From contig AP019514.1 of NCBI GenBank assembly GCA_007182875.1, forward strand, positions 1,612,001 through 1,676,000: a DNA stretch of 64,000 nucleotides, given 5' to 3'. Below the pieces are notes generated by a model. That model made no database searches. It was not told where the DNA came from and was given only the letters and a program-made list of their open reading frames with translations. This DNA is from Vreelandella sulfidaeris (GTDB lineage: Bacteria; Pseudomonadota; Gammaproteobacteria; Pseudomonadales; Halomonadaceae). Positions within the stretch are counted from its first letter, which is position 1, and each line of letters opens with the position of its first letter. Position numbers and translations under genes: made by a program. This document shows positions 11,073 through 22,659 of this stretch, piece after piece.

Positions 11073-12734
11073 TTACATATTGGGGTAATTAGGCCCGCCG
11101 CCGCCTTCTGGTGCTACCCAGGTAATATTTTGCGCCGGATCTTTGATATCGCAGGTTTTGCAGTGTACGCAGTTCTGGAAGTTGATCTGGAAGCGAGGCT
11201 GCCCTTCGCTATCTTCGACTACTTCGTAGACACCGGCTGGGCAGTAGCGCTGGGCCGGCTCGGCGTACTCGGGCAAATTGTGCTGGATAGGTATTTCCGG
11301 ATCGTCCAAGCGTAGGTGACACGGCTGATCCTCTTCGTGGTTGGTATTGGAGAGAAATACCGAAGAGGGTTTGTCGAAAGAGAGCTTGCCGTCGGGCTTG
11401 GGGTAAGTAATCTTTTCAAACTCAGACGCCGGTTTCAGCACACCATGATCAGTGTTGGTGTCGTGCACATTGGGTAGCTTGTTGCCCAGCAACTGATTGA
11501 CAAAGTTGTAGGCGCCGCCCATCGTGCCGTACTTATGCATGGCGGGGCCGAAGCTTGCGCTCTCTTTAAGTTCTTGATAGGCCCAGCTGGCTTCCCACTT
11601 CTGGGTAAAGCTTGTGAGTTCCTGGCCACCCTCGTCGCCCGCCTTGAGCGCTTCAAATACGCTTTCCGCCGCCACCAAGCCAGACTTCATGGCAGTGTGC
11701 AGGCCTTTAATCTTGGAAAAGTTGAGCGTGCCGGCATCGCAGCCGATCAGCAGGCCGCCGTCAAAGGTCATTTTGGGTAGGCAATTAAAGCCGCCTTTGG
11801 TCAGCGCACGTGCGCCGTAAGCCACCCGCTTACCGCCCTCCAGATATTGGCTGAGCGCCGGATGATGTTTCATGCGCTGGAATTCATCAAAGGGTGAGAG
11901 CCACGGGTTCTGGTAGGAGAGATCCATGATCAAGCCAACCACCACCTGCTGATTCTCAGCGTGATATAAAAACCACCCGCCAGCGGTGTTTTTTATCCAG
12001 CGGCCATCCTGAACCATGAACCACCAGCCCCGGTTCGTGCCTGTCGGCCGGCACATCCCAAAGCTCTTTCAGGCCAATGCCGTAGTGCTGCGGGTCGCGT
12101 CCGGCATCAAGGGAAAAGTGCTCTATCAGGCGCTTACCCAAGTGCCCCCGGGCGCCTTCGGCAAACAGGGTATACTTGGCGCGCAGCTCCATACCCGGCA
12201 TATAGCCATCTTTGGGGTGCCATCAGCGGCAACGCCCATATCGCCGATCTGGATGCCGCGTACCACGTTATCTTCTATAATCACTTCCTGAGCGGCAAAG
12301 CCGGGGAAGATTTCAACGCCCAGCTCTTCTGCCTGCTCGGCCAGCCAGCGGCATAGATTGCCTGCGCTGATCACGTAGCGGGTCATGTCGCCGCCGGTGT
12401 TGTGCATGCTTTTGGGTACCAACGCGTTGGGCAGCTTTTGCGCCTTCTGGGCGTCTTTTAGCAGGTAAACATCGTCGCGAATGGCGGGCGTATTAAGCGG
12501 TGCGCCGCGATCTTCCCAGTCAGGGAATAGCTCTGCCAGAGCGCGGGGTTCGAATACCGCACCTGATAAAATGTGCGCGCCGACTTCTGAGCCTTTCTCA
12601 ACGACGCAAACGGTTAATTCTTGCTCCGCCTCGTTGGCTTGCTGCATCAGGCGGCATGCGGCGGAAAGCCCGGATGGGCCCGCACCGACAATGACAACAT
12701 CAAAGTCCATTACATCGCGTTCAACAGTTTCCAC
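11073..12734 (-). CDS. etfD: Electron transfer flavoprotein-ubiquinone oxidoreductase (two frame breaks)
   Basis: ETF-QO passes electrons from reduced ETF to ubiquinone, linking acyl-CoA and choline-type dehydrogenases to the respiratory chain at the inner membrane. The FAD site DVVIVGAGPSGLSAACRL is near the N-terminus. The 4Fe-4S cysteines appear in RYCPAGVYEV and NCVHCKTCDIKDP, and the ending GGGGPNYPNM is typical. I chose the GTG at 12734 because AAGGAGA lies 6 bases upstream; the frame opens further up. One A is missing near 12212 (GTPKDGYMPGMEL when restored) and one A is extra in an A run near 11992 (LDKNTAGGWFLYH when restored), giving about 553 residues. It is divergent from etfBA. 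Confidence 0.93.
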
Positions 12735-13221
12735 CCGGTTTCTCCTTACTCTAAGTGCCATTGTGTGCAAACGCTAGCCTATGGCTTTGTTGTAAGCACT
12801 AACTGTTGTAAGTACTAGCTTATAAACAGATGGCCTTAATTTAAAACGGTCGTTTGCTTCTGGTTATACCCCATAATAGGCATAATACCTGTGTCAGGTC
12901 ACGCCTACGATGGTGAAAGCAGCATTTCTCGGCGGTAAATTTCGCCCATCGCTGTTCAGTGCTACGACCAAGGCTGTAGTTATCAACTATTGTTGCTAGC
13001 AGACAGGCTATGGCAAATTAATAGGGTTTTTCAATTGCGTACCTATCAAACGCTTGAATGAATTTGAATGTGCCGCCATTGTTGGCACCGCATGTGTTAA
13101 AAACGTTTTCGCTAACAAAGTATTCAGTCGCTCTTTAATGGCAACTGTCCAATAAGAGGTATCCGCTGGGCGGGTGCCGTCTCAGGTTAACGGCTTTTAC
13201 TACAAGCCAAGCGAGGAACCT
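12735..13221. promoter_or_regulatory. Divergent etfD/etfBA intergenic region with PsrA-like palindromes
   Basis: This 487 bp gap has no credible gene. It holds a near-palindrome TCAAACGCTTGA at 13046-13057 (10 of 12 symmetric positions) and a perfect AAAACGTTTT at 13100-13109. Both resemble the half-sites of PsrA, the acyl-responsive TetR regulator that binds the equivalent etf promoters in Pseudomonas. The match to PsrA is inference. A 16-bp tandem duplication lies at 12790-12821. Confidence 0.35.
12790..12821 (+). repeat. 16-bp imperfect tandem duplication
   Basis: TTGTAAGCACTAACTG is followed immediately by TTGTAAGTACTAGCTT (13 of 16 identical). It lies 56 bp upstream of the ETF-QO start, within its leader or promoter. 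Confidence 0.6.
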
Positions 13222-13983
13222 ATGAAAGTACTCGTCGCGGTAAAACGCGTCATCGACTACAACGTCAAAATCCGTGTTAAAGCGGACCACTCGGACGTCG
13301 ATCTGACCAATGTCAAAATGGCCATGAACCCCTTCTGCGAAATTGCCGTGGAAGAAGCGGTGCGCCTCAAAGAGAAGGGCACCGCCACGGAAGTGGTCGC
13401 CGTCACGGTCGGGCCCAAAGCCGCCCAAGAGCAGCTGCGTACCGCGCTGGCGCTGGGCGCCGACCGCGCGATCCATATCGAAACCGACGAGCGCGCCGAA
13501 TCGCTGGCGGTCGCCAAGCTGTTGGCCAAGGTTGTCGAAGAAGAGCAGCCCGGCCTGGTGATCCTGGGTAAACAGGCGATCGACACCGACAACAACCAAA
13601 CGGGCCAGATGCTCGCCGCGTTGACCAACCTGCCCCAGGGCACCTTCGCCTCGGAAGTGGAAATTAGCGGTGACGGAAGTGATAAAAAGCTTAACGTCAC
13701 CCGTGAAATCGACGGCGGCCTGCAAACCGTGGCACTCACGCTGCCCGCGATTGTCACCACCGACCTACGCCTGAACGAGCCGCGCTACGCCAAGCTGCCG
13801 GACATTATGAAGGCCAAGAAAAAGCCGCTGGATGTTAAAACCCCCGCCGATTACGGCGTCGAGGTAGCGTCCAAGGTCACGTTGCTCAAGGTGGAATCGC
13901 CCGCCGAGCGTAAAGGCGGTATCAAAGTGGCCTCGGTAGACGAGCTGATCGACAAACTGAAAAACGAAGCCAAGGTGCTTTAA
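13222..13983 (+). CDS. etfB: Electron transfer flavoprotein beta subunit
   Basis: EtfB is the AMP-binding small subunit of the soluble ETF heterodimer that collects electrons from several dehydrogenases. The ATG at 13222 follows GAGGAACCT and gives [19 protein letters not shown], the usual N-terminus; an in-frame extension to 13174 does not fit the family. Landmarks are [28 protein letters not shown] and the signature-like [14 protein letters not shown]. Length is 253 residues and the frame is intact. etfA follows after 14 bp and ETF-QO lies divergently upstream, so the full electron route is encoded here. Confidence 0.97.
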   Translation: MKVLVAVKRVIDYNVKIRVKADHSDVDLTNVKMAMNPFCEIAVEEAVRLKEKGTATEVVAVTVGPKAAQEQLRTALALGADRAIHIETDERAESLAVAKLLAKVVEEEQPGLVILGKQAIDTDNNQTGQMLAALTNLPQGTFASEVEISGDGSDKKLNVTREIDGGLQTVALTLPAIVTTDLRLNEPRYAKLPDIMKAKKKPLDVKTPADYGVEVASKVTLLKVESPAERKGGIKVASVDELIDKLKNEAKVL

Positions 13984-13997
13984 TAGGAGCTGATCTC

Positions 13998-14923
13998 ATG
14001 AGCATTCTGGTACTTGCCGACCTCTATGAGGCCAACTGGCCGGCGCCACCGCCCACGTGGTCGCCGCCGCTCAGGCCATCGGTGGTGAAATTGATATTCT
14101 GGTCGCCGGCGAAGGCGTCCAGGCAGCGGCAGACGCCGCCGCAAAACTCGACGGCGTCAACAAAGTACGCGTTGCCGATAACGCCGTTTACGCTCATCAA
14201 CTGGCTGAGCCCATGGGCGCGCTGCTGGTCGAACTGGCCGATGGCTATACCCACGTGCTGGCCAGCGCCTCCACCACCGGCAAAAACGTCCTGCCGCGCC
14301 TCGCCGCGTTGAAAGACGTCAGCCAACTGTCGGACGTGCTGGGCGTCGAAAGTGCCGATACCTTCCTGCGCCCGATCTACGCCGGCAACGCCATTGCCAC
14401 GGTGAAAAGCGACGACACGCTGAAAGTGATCACCGTGCGGACCACCGGCTTCGATGCGGTGGGTACCAGTGGTAGCGCTACGATTGAAGCGGTGGATTTC
14501 GTCGCTGACAATAGCCAGTCCCGCTTTGTGAAAGAAGAGCTGGCCCAGAGCGACCGTCCGGAACTTGGCGGTGCCAAGGTGGTGATCTCCGGTGGCCGCG
14601 GCATGGGCAACGGCGACAACTTCAAACTACTCGACGGCATTGCCGACAAGCTGGGCGCCGCCATCGGTGCTTCCCGCGCGGCGGTCGACGCAGGCTTTGT
14701 GCCCAACGACATGCAGGTCGGCCAGACCGGTAAGATCGTTGCACCCGACCTGTACATTGCGGTAGGCATCAGCGGGGCGATTCAGCACCTGGCGGGGATG
14801 AAAGACTCCAAGGTGATCGTCGCGATCAACAAAGACGACGAAGCGCCGATCTTCCAGGTGGCCGATTACGGCCTGGTGGGGGATTTGTTCGAGATCTTGC
14901 CGGAGCTTGAAAGCAAGCTGTAA
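13998..14923 (+). CDS. etfA: Electron transfer flavoprotein alpha subunit (one-base deletion)
   Basis: EtfA carries the FAD of the ETF heterodimer. One G is missing near 14032 in GAGGCCAAC; restoring it gives [20 protein letters not shown] and a 308-residue protein. The FAD-binding C-terminal domain is clear: [20 protein letters not shown], then the signature around [20 protein letters not shown] and the [20 protein letters not shown] block. It forms an operon with etfB (14 bp gap) and ends at a strong terminator. Confidence 0.95.
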
Positions 14924-14946
14924 GTGTTTGAGCAATCGATAGCATT

Positions 14947-14976
14947 AAGCCGACTTCGCCTGAAGTCGGCTTTTTT
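14947..14976 (+). terminator. Rho-independent terminator after etfA
   Basis: A perfect 10 bp stem (AAGCCGACTT with AAGTCGGCTT) and 6-base loop run into a T tract, 23 bp after the etfA stop. Confidence 0.9.
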
Positions 14977-15122
14977 GTGTCAGGTGTATTAGGTAAACTG
15001 CCAATAGTTGACTAAAGTACTGGGGCAAAGGGTAAGAAAAACTGCCCCAGAGGTTGAAAAGCTGCGGATTGACCGCACATAAGTAAGTGAAAGCAACGAA
15101 AGCCACTCAAGGAGATGATGAT

Positions 15123-15735
15123 ATGGCACATACACTACCCGAACTGCCGTACGCATACGACGCTCTCGAACCAAATATCGATGCAATGACGATGGAGATT
15201 CACCACTCTCGTCACCACCAAACCTACATCAACAACCTGAACGCCGCGCTGGAAGGTACAGGCCTTGAAGATGTACCGGTTGAAGAGTTGGTCTCTAATC
15301 TGGATCGTGTTCCAGAAGCCAAGCGTCAAGCCGTTATCAATAACGGTGGTGGGCATGCTAACCATTCTATGTTCTGGCAGATGATGTCACCCAATGGTGG
15401 TGGCAAGCCCCAAGGTGATGTTGCAAAAGCTATCGATTCAGAACTGGGTGGCTTTGAAGCTTTCCAAGAAGAATTTAAAAAAGCAGCTGTGGGTCGTTTC
15501 GGCAGCGGCTGGGCGTGGCTCTCCGTCACCCCCTGAGAAGAAGCTGGTCGTCGAAAATACGCTTAACCAAGACAGCCCGCTGATGCACGGCAACCAGCCG
15601 CTTCTCGGTCTGGATGTTTGGGAACATGCCTACTACCTGAAGTATCAAAACAAGCGTCCTGACTATATTGCAGCGTTCTTTAATGTGGTTAATTGGGAAG
15701 ACGTAGAGCGTCGTTACCAAGCTGCCATTAGCTAA
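15123..15735 (+). CDS. sodA: Superoxide dismutase, Mn type (one-base insertion)
   Basis: This enzyme converts superoxide to hydrogen peroxide and oxygen in the cytoplasm. The start at 15123 follows GGAGATGATGAT and gives [17 protein letters not shown]. Metal ligands are visible in [16 protein letters not shown] and the signature [12 protein letters not shown]. The [11 protein letters not shown] context and NQDSPLM favour the manganese (or cambialistic) group over the FeSOD pattern; metal use cannot be proved from sequence. An extra C near 15532 creates a false stop; its removal gives [12 protein letters not shown] and 203 residues. A strong terminator follows. Confidence 0.93.
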
Positions 15736-15778
15736 TATAGCGATGATCCGCTAGCAGTGCCCGTTCACGGCACTGTCA

Positions 15779-15807
15779 AAAACCGCCCACTTTTAGTGGG
15801 CGGTTTT
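15779..15807 (+). terminator. Rho-independent terminator after sodA
   Basis: A perfect 12 bp stem (AAAACCGCCCAC with GTGGGCGGTTTT) with a 5-base loop lies 44 bp after the sodA stop. The A and T flanks let it work in either direction. Confidence 0.9.
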
Positions 15808-15858
15808 ATTGGTTGGGATATTGCTGGGTAATAGCTGTCAATATCCTGTGGATGAAAA

Positions 15859-15905
15859 ATACCACATATGCTTGAATTGATTTTCTTATGGGCTATATAT
15901 AGTAT
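15859..15905 (+). promoter_or_regulatory. Candidate tandem NrdR boxes upstream of nrdH
   Basis: The strong candidate is centred on the perfect palindrome CTATATATAG at 15893-15902; its 16-base window matches 12 of 16 positions of the NrdR consensus ACACWATATATWGTGT. A weaker match (about 9 of 16) is centred 31 bp upstream at 15859-15874, which is three helical turns as in known NrdR pairs. NrdR is the ATP-cone repressor of ribonucleotide reductase genes. The site is 77 bp before nrdH. Confidence 0.5.
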
Positions 15906-15981
15906 GCGTTGTGTCTTCTAAAGGGTGCGGGCACTAGATGTGCTCTACCCGAAAAACGCCGCTTTGAAAAGGGAAATCACC

Positions 15982-16203
15982 ATGGAAATTCAAATTTATA
16001 GCAAGCCAGCCTGTGTTCAATGCACTGCGACTTACCGCGCGCTGGACAAGCAGGGCCTTGAGTACACCGTGATTGATATTACCGCTGAGTCCGGTGCTCA
16101 AGAAGAAGTCGAAGCGCTAGGCTATCGCCAGCTTCCTGTCGTGGTCGTGGGTGAAGATCACTGGTCGGGTTTCCGCCCCGATCGCATTCAAGCCCTCGCG
16201 TAA
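15982..16203 (+). CDS. nrdH: Glutaredoxin-like protein NrdH
   Basis: NrdH is the electron donor of class Ib ribonucleotide reductase and is itself reduced by thioredoxin reductase. The 73-residue product has the redox pair in [14 protein letters not shown] and the C-terminal [13 protein letters not shown] motif that separates NrdH from ordinary glutaredoxins. I chose the ATG at 15982, after GGGAAATCACC, to match the family N-terminus ([11 protein letters not shown]). It leads nrdHIEF. Confidence 0.95.
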   Translation: MEIQIYSKPACVQCTATYRALDKQGLEYTVIDITAESGAQEEVEALGYRQLPVVVVGEDHWSGFRPDRIQALA

Positions 16204-16212
16204 GCGATTACC

Positions 16213-16642
16213 ATGCTGGCAAGTTGTTCAACACCTGTCGCCGGCAGTTTGGTGTACTTCTCCACGAAGTCAGGCAACACCCATCGTTTTGTAGAAAAGC
16301 TTGGTTTTGCAGCAACGCGGTTACCCCTCAAGCAAGGCGAGTCGGCACCACAGATAACGCAGCCATATATTTTAATTACCCCACTTATGGCGGGGGCGAG
16401 ACACAGGGTGCGGTACCCAAACAGGTTATTCATTTTCTTAATGACCCGCAGAATCGGGGCCTCCTGCGGGGGTGATTGCTGCTGGAAACACTAATTTTGG
16501 CGACGCATACGGTCTTGCTGGCGATATTATTGCGAAAAAGTGCCACGTGCCGCTGCTGTATCGATTCGAACTGTTTGGCACCGACGATGATGTGGCCAAC
16601 GTCCGTAAAGGAGTAGAAGAGTTTTGGAAACGACTAACGTAG
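16213..16642 (+). CDS. nrdI: Class Ib RNR flavodoxin NrdI (two frame breaks)
   Basis: NrdI is the flavodoxin-like protein that supplies the oxidant for building the manganese-tyrosyl radical cofactor of Nrd[21 protein letters not shown] is the FMN phosphate loop, and [17 protein letters not shown] and [16 protein letters not shown] are the conserved loops. One C is missing near 16383 and one G in a G run near 16469. The repaired protein has about 143 residues. nrdE begins just before its end. Confidence 0.92.
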
Positions 16643-18811
16643 CCACGAAAAATGACGCCGCCAACAGCGTGGTAGGATCAAAAGACCAGCAGCAGGCGAG
16701 ACGCGTACACTGGATTACCACGCCCTCAATGCCATGCTTAACCTGTATGGTGCCAACGGCGAACTGCAGCTGGATAAAGATCGCGAAGCGGCACGTCAGT
16801 ACTTTTGCAACACGTGAACCAAAATACGGTGTTCTTCCACTCGTTGAAGGAAAAACTCGATTACTTGGTGGAAGAGCAGTACTACGAAGCGGAAATGCTT
16901 GCTCAATACAGCTTTGAATTTGTGAAGGCGTTATTTGAGCAGGCGTATGCGTATAAATTTCGCTTCCCCAGTTTTTTGGGTGCCTTTAAGTACTACACCA
17001 GCTATACGCTGAAGACGTTCGACGGCAAACGCTATCTAGAGCGTTATGAAGACCGAGTTTGCATGGTGGCGCTGACCCTGGCACGGGGTGACGAAGCCTT
17101 GGCCAAATCGCTGGTGGACGAAATCATTAGCGGCCGTTTTCAGCCCGCGACTCCCACGTTCCTGAATTGCGGTAAGCAGCAGCGCGGTGAACTGGTGTCA
17201 TGCTTTTGCTGCGTATCGAAGACAACATGGAGTCGATTGGTCGCTCCATTAATTCGGCGCTTCAGCTCTCCAAACGGGGCGGCGGTGTCGCCTTCCTGCT
17301 CACTAATATTCGTGAGTCCGGCGCGCCCATCAAGCGAATTGAGAACCAGTCATCGGGCATTATCCCGATCATGAAGCTGCTGGAAGACGCGTTTTCCTAT
17401 GCGAATCAATTAGGGGCTCGTCAGGGGCGGGAGCGGTATATCTGAACGCTCACCACCCGGATATTCTGCGCTTTTGGACACCAAGCGAGAAAACGCCGAC
17501 GAGAAAATCCGCATCAAAACGCTGTCGCTGGGCGTGACGATTCCGGATATCACCTTTGAACTCGCCAAGCGTAACGACGATATGTACCTGTTCTCGCCCT
17601 ACGATGTGGAGCGTGTTTACGGCGTCCCATTTGGCGATATCAGCGTTACCGAGAAATACCAGGAAATGGTCGCGGATGCGCGTATTCGCAAGCATAAGAT
17701 CAACGCCCGGGCTTTCTTCCAAACGCTGGCTGAGCTGCAGTTTGAGTCGGGCTATCCTTACATCATGTTCGAAGATACGGTAAATCGTGCCAACCCGATT
17801 GCTGGCCGCATCAATATGAGTAACCTGTGTTCGGAAATCCTGCAGGTGAATACGCCCACAGAATATGACGATGATCTGGGCTACCGTCAGGTGGGTCAGG
17901 ATATATCCTACAACCTGGGTTCCATGAATATCGCCAAGGTGATGGACTCAGGCGATATCGGCACCAGCGTGGATATTGCCATTCGCGGCCTCACCGCCGT
18001 GTCTGAAATGAGCAACCTGCGCAGCGTACCCTCGATCGCAGAAGGTAATGCAAAGTCGCGGGCCATTGGCTTGGGCCAGATGAACCTGCACGGCTATTTG
18101 GCACGGGAGCATATCTACTATGGCTCTGATGAGGGGTTGGATTTCACCAATCTCTACTTCTACTGTGTGGCGTTTTATGCACTGCGTGCCTCTAATCGCC
18201 TGGCAATCGAAAACAACGATACCTTTTCAGGCTTTGCGGACTCTACCTACGCCTCGGGAACGTTCTTCGATAAATACACGGATCAAGCGTGGCTGCCGCG
18301 CACCGATAAAGTGCGTGAACTGTTCGAGCGTAGCGGTATTGCGTTGCCGACTCAGGAAGATTGGCAGGAGTTGAAAGCGTCGGTCATGGCCCATGGTTTA
18401 TACAACCGTAACCTTCAGGCCGTACCGCCCACGGGGTCAATCTCCTACATCAATAACTCCACCTCCAGTATTCACCCGGTGGCGGCGAGAATCGAGATTC
18501 GTAAAGAGGGCAAGTTGGGGCGTGTTTATTACCCGGCGCCTTTTCTTAATGAAGCCAATTTCGACTATTTCCAGGACGCTTATGAAATTGGTCCGGAAAA
18601 GATCATCGATACCTACGCCGAAGCGTCGCAGCACGTTGACCAGGGGCTGTCGCTAACGCTGTTCTTCCCTGACACGGCCAGTACGCGGGACATCAACAAA
18701 GCGCAGATTTACGCCTGGCGTAAAGGTATTAAAACGCTTTACTACATTCGCCTTCGCCAAAGTGCCTTGGAAGGCACCGAAGTGGAAGGCTGTGTGTCGT
18801 GCACGCTGTAG
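16624..18811 (+). CDS. nrdE: Class Ib ribonucleotide reductase alpha subunit NrdE (five frame breaks)
   Basis: NrdE is the catalytic subunit that reduces ribonucleoside diphosphates to deoxyribonucleotides. It shows the [13 protein letters not shown] start region, [16 protein letters not shown] with an active-site cysteine, [12 protein letters not shown], and the C-terminal redox cysteines in [12 protein letters not shown]. The N-terminal ATP cone of class Ia is absent, as expected. Single bases are missing near 16693, 16803, 17205, 17427 and 17472, mostly in T or G runs. Repaired length is about 730 residues. The start is uncertain: the TTG at 16624 overlaps nrdI by 19 bp and no better start is in frame. 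Confidence 0.93.
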
Positions 18812-18841
18812 TCAGCTAGCACCTTGTGTCTGTTATTGAAA

Positions 18842-18862
18842 GCCCGGCGTTAAGAGCCGGGC
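18842..18862 (+). other. Hairpin between nrdE and nrdF
   Basis: A perfect 7 bp stem (GCCCGGC with GCCGGGC) and 7-base loop lies in the nrdE-nrdF gap. There is no T run, so it may shape mRNA processing or subunit ratio rather than end transcription. Confidence 0.45.
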
Positions 18863-18867
18863 ATTGA

Positions 18868-19862
<995 letters not shown>

Positions 19863-19904
19863 TATTGCCATGAGCTGTGGCGCAGAGTGTAAAAAGGAGG
19901 AGGT

Positions 19905-20317
19905 ATGCCAGGAAATGCAGCTAACGTATTGAAAATTGCCGCAGCGGTAGTGAGCGACCCTGACGGTCGTTTGCTATTAGTGCGCAAGCACAACACGTCT
20001 TTTATATGCAGCCGGGCGGCAAGATCGATGAAGGTGAAACCGCGTTAGAGGCAGTGTGTCGTGAGCTGCAAGAAGAGCTTGGTTTGCATGTTAGCGAAGA
20101 TCAACTGATCCCGTTGGGCATGCATTCTGCTCCCGCTGCTAACGAGCCCGGCGTGACGCTAGAGGCGGATCTGTTTGGCCTTGTTATTGACGTGTCTGTT
20201 AAGGCAGCAGCGGAGATCGCCGAAGCAATATGGGTCACCCGCGAAGAGGCTTGGCAACTGCCGCTAGCCGCTGACCAAAGAGTACATAGCAGTAAATCAT
20301 TAAATTGCTCATTGTGA
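19905..20317 (+). CDS. Nudix hydrolase (one-base deletion)
   Basis: Nudix enzymes hydrolyse nucleoside diphosphates linked to another group. The Nudix box is complete: GGKIDEGETALEAVCRELQE followed directly by ELGL. The start at 19905 follows AAAAAGGAGGAGGT, a near-perfect ribosome-binding site. One T is missing near 20005 (HNTSFYMQPGGK when restored). Length is about 137 residues, typical of small MutT-like housecleaning enzymes. The substrate cannot be told. It lies 42 bp after nrdF, so it may be co-transcribed with the nrd genes, and ends at a terminator. Confidence 0.85.
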
Positions 20318-20321
20318 TAAG

Positions 20322-20345
20322 AGGCGCCTATAGGCGCCTTTTTTT
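20322..20345 (+). terminator. Rho-independent terminator after the Nudix gene
   Basis: A perfect 7 bp GC-rich stem (AGGCGCC with GGCGCCT), loop TATA, is followed by a 7-T tract. It closes the nrd-Nudix unit before the TonB operon. Confidence 0.85.
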
Positions 20346-20379
20346 ATGCTTCAGAGGTCAGTAACAGCTGTGTTTGGTT

Positions 20380-20398
20380 AATGATAAATATTGTCATT
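20380..20398 (+). promoter_or_regulatory. Candidate Fur box upstream of the TonB operon
   Basis: AATGATAAATATTGTCATT is a 19-base near-palindrome: AATGATAA matches the reverse complement of TTGTCATT at 7 of 8 positions. It closely fits the Fur consensus core (AATGATAAT repeats). It lies 117 bp before the first gene of a TonB/ExbBD operon, a common Fur target. Iron repression is therefore likely but inferred. Confidence 0.65.
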
Positions 20399-20514
20399 TA
20401 TTATATTAGTGGTAGGCTAGTCAGCGTAAAAGATAAACGCAAATCGTTCTAATACCCAATTAGTTTCTAGTGGGGCGGTGCCCGCCGCCCGCTACTCAGT
20501 GACGGAGAGTCGAC

Positions 20515-21297
20515 GTGCTGAACAGGCCTTTCTTTGCCTTGCGTGGATGGTGGCTAGCGGGAGTGCTGGCCAGTGGCACGCTGTTGGCAAGTGAACAAGC
20601 AGTGGCTCAAGCGGCCGAAAGTGTAGAAGCCCAGCAAACCCAGGCAGCGCTCCAGGAGCAGATTGATGCCGCCGATGAACAGACCCGCGAGCAGTTGGAA
20701 GAGCTGCGTCGTCTGGAACGTGAGACTCGCCGGTTAGAGGCTGACAATGCTTCATTGGCTGGAAGTTTAGCGGAAGAGGCCGAGCGCCAGCAGCGGCTGG
20801 CGACGGCGCTGGATACGCTGGAAGAGACCCGTGCAGCATTGCCCGTGATTGAACAAAATATGGCCGAGCAGCTTAGCAACTGGATTGAGGGTGACTTGCC
20901 CTTCCTTCGCGATGAGCGGTTGGCGCGTGTCGAACGTCAGCCAGGCGAACAGGGTGAAAACACCATTGAGCGTATTAATGGTCTGCTCGAAGCGTGGCGC
21001 GTAGAGCTCGACTATGGCCGAGAGATGGATAGCTGGCGAGGCCGTTTACGCCAAGAGAACCGTGAACGGGAGGTGGATTTTTTACGCATCGGGCGTGTCG
21101 GTTTTTATTACCTTACTCCCGATGGCCGCGAGGGTGGTGTATGGAATGCCGAGAGTGGTGAGTGGCAACCGCTCAATGACGAGTATCTGCGTGAAGTGCG
21201 CAGTGGGTTGCGCATGGCAGAAGATCAACGTGCGCCAGAGCTATTAACGTTACCGCTCTCGGTTAGCGCGAATGATCAGCAGGGAGAGCAGCCATGA
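20515..21297 (+). CDS. DUF3450 periplasmic coiled-coil protein of the TonB2-type operon
   Basis: The 260-residue product has a signal peptide (hydrophobic stretch ending LLASEQAVAQA near residue 32), then a long Glu/Gln/Arg-rich coiled coil (about residues 35-105). A globular C-terminal half carries FLRIGRVGFYYLTPDGREGG. This matches DUF3450, which precedes the ttpC gene in Vibrio TonB2 clusters. The start is GTG at 20515 with GGAGAG 5' of it. The frame is intact and overlaps ttpC by 4 bp. Its biochemical role is unknown; context places it in TonB-dependent uptake. Confidence 0.8.
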   Translation: MLNRPFFALRGWWLAGVLASGTLLASEQAVAQAAESVEAQQTQAALQEQIDAADEQTREQLEELRRLERETRRLEADNASLAGSLAEEAERQQRLATALDTLEETRAALPVIEQNMAEQLSNWIEGDLPFLRDERLARVERQPGEQGENTIERINGLLEAWRVELDYGREMDSWRGRLRQENREREVDFLRIGRVGFYYLTPDGREGGVWNAESGEWQPLNDEYLREVRSGLRMAEDQRAPELLTLPLSVSANDQQGEQP

Positions 21298-22658
21298 GGC
21301 GTATTCGTTTAGCGCTGCATCGCCTGGTTACGGTCGGCATGCTGATGGCGCTGATGGTGTTCAGTGGGTTAGCCACCGCGCAAAATGATAGTACGACTTC
21401 TTTACGTGAAGCACGCGAAGCTGCACAAGCGCGCGACCAGCAGCGTTTAATGAGTTTTCTAGATGACCAGCAAGCACTAGAGACTGCCTTGGAGCAGGCT
21501 CGAAACGACTACGAGTGCCCAACAACAGCATGACGCCCTTGAGGCCCAGCAGGCAGAGCAAACAGATCAAGCTAGCCAATTAAGTGAGCGCCAAGCGGAG
21601 CAGGGCGAGGCGCTGGCAGGTCTACTATCTAATCTTGCCCGGCATAGTTCTGAAATACGCAATGCGCTGGGTGAAGAGAGCTTGCTTACCCTCGAAGAGG
21701 GCTCACTGCCGCCGCGCTTGGATGAAGTCGAGGTGCTTGAGCGCCATCAGTTGGAAAATGTAGTTGACGGCTTAGCGACGCTGACTGCGCGCACCGGTCG
21801 TGCTGAGCGGCTTTCAATGCCGGTCGCTGACGCTAATGGGGAGGTGGCCACTCGCGAGCTAGTACGGTTGGGCGATTTCGCGGCCTTTACCGAGAACGAG
21901 CTTTTAGAGCGCGGTGAAAACGACGGTAATCTGGTCGTGTTACCCCGCACACCCAATGATATAGGCGCGTTACTAGCGGATTATTACCACGGCGAAAGCA
22001 ACGTGTTTGCGGTGGACCCTACCCAGGGCAGCGTTTTGGAGGCCTTGGCCCAGCAGCCTAGTCTGTGGGAGCGTTTCCAGCAGGGTGGTTACGTCGGCTA
22101 CGTGGTCGTTGCATTAGGCATTTTAGGTTTGCTCATAGGGTTAGGGCAGTACCTCTATTTAGTCGTCGTCAGTCTGCGTGTTAACCGGCAGCGTCAGTCG
22201 CTCAACCAATTAAAAGCTAACAACCCCCCTGGGACGTGTATTGCTGCGTTTTGAGGGCATGGACAAGCATCAGACCCCGGAAGCGCTAGAAGCGCGCCTG
22301 GATGAGAGCGGTGCTGGCTGAGCTGCCTAAGCTCGAACGCAGCCAACCCATGGTCAAGCTACTGGCGGCGATTGCGCCGCTGCTCGGCTTGCTGGGGACG
22401 GTGACCGGCATGATCGTGACTTTTCAGGCAATTACTGTCTTCGGTACGGGGGATCCGCAAACCATGGCCGGCGGTATCAGCCAAGCGTTGGTGACCACCG
22501 TGCTGGGCCTGATTACTGCAGTCCCCTTGCTGTTTGTGCAAACAGCGCTGTCGGGTCGTAGTCGCTATTTAACCCATGTCATCGAAGGGCAGGCGAGTGC
22601 GACATTGGCGGACCATCTAGAGTCTCACTCGCCCGCTTATACGTCGGCGGTGAACTGA
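21294..22658 (+). CDS. ttpC: TtpC-like MotA/TolQ/ExbB channel protein (three frame breaks)
   Basis: TtpC is an enlarged ExbB-like protein required by TonB2 systems in Vibrio. Here a signal sequence (residues 1-30) leads to a periplasmic coiled-coil domain and then membrane segments (YVGYVVVALGILGLLIGL, and the ExbB-family motif IAPLLGLLGTVTGMIVTF). Breaks lie near 21510, 22228 (extra C in a C run) and 22305, all extra bases. The repaired length is about 453 residues. It sits between DUF3450 and a second, short exbB, which is the same gene order as Vibrio TonB2 clusters. The symbol is given by homology and order. Confidence 0.8.
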
Positions 22659-22659
22659 A

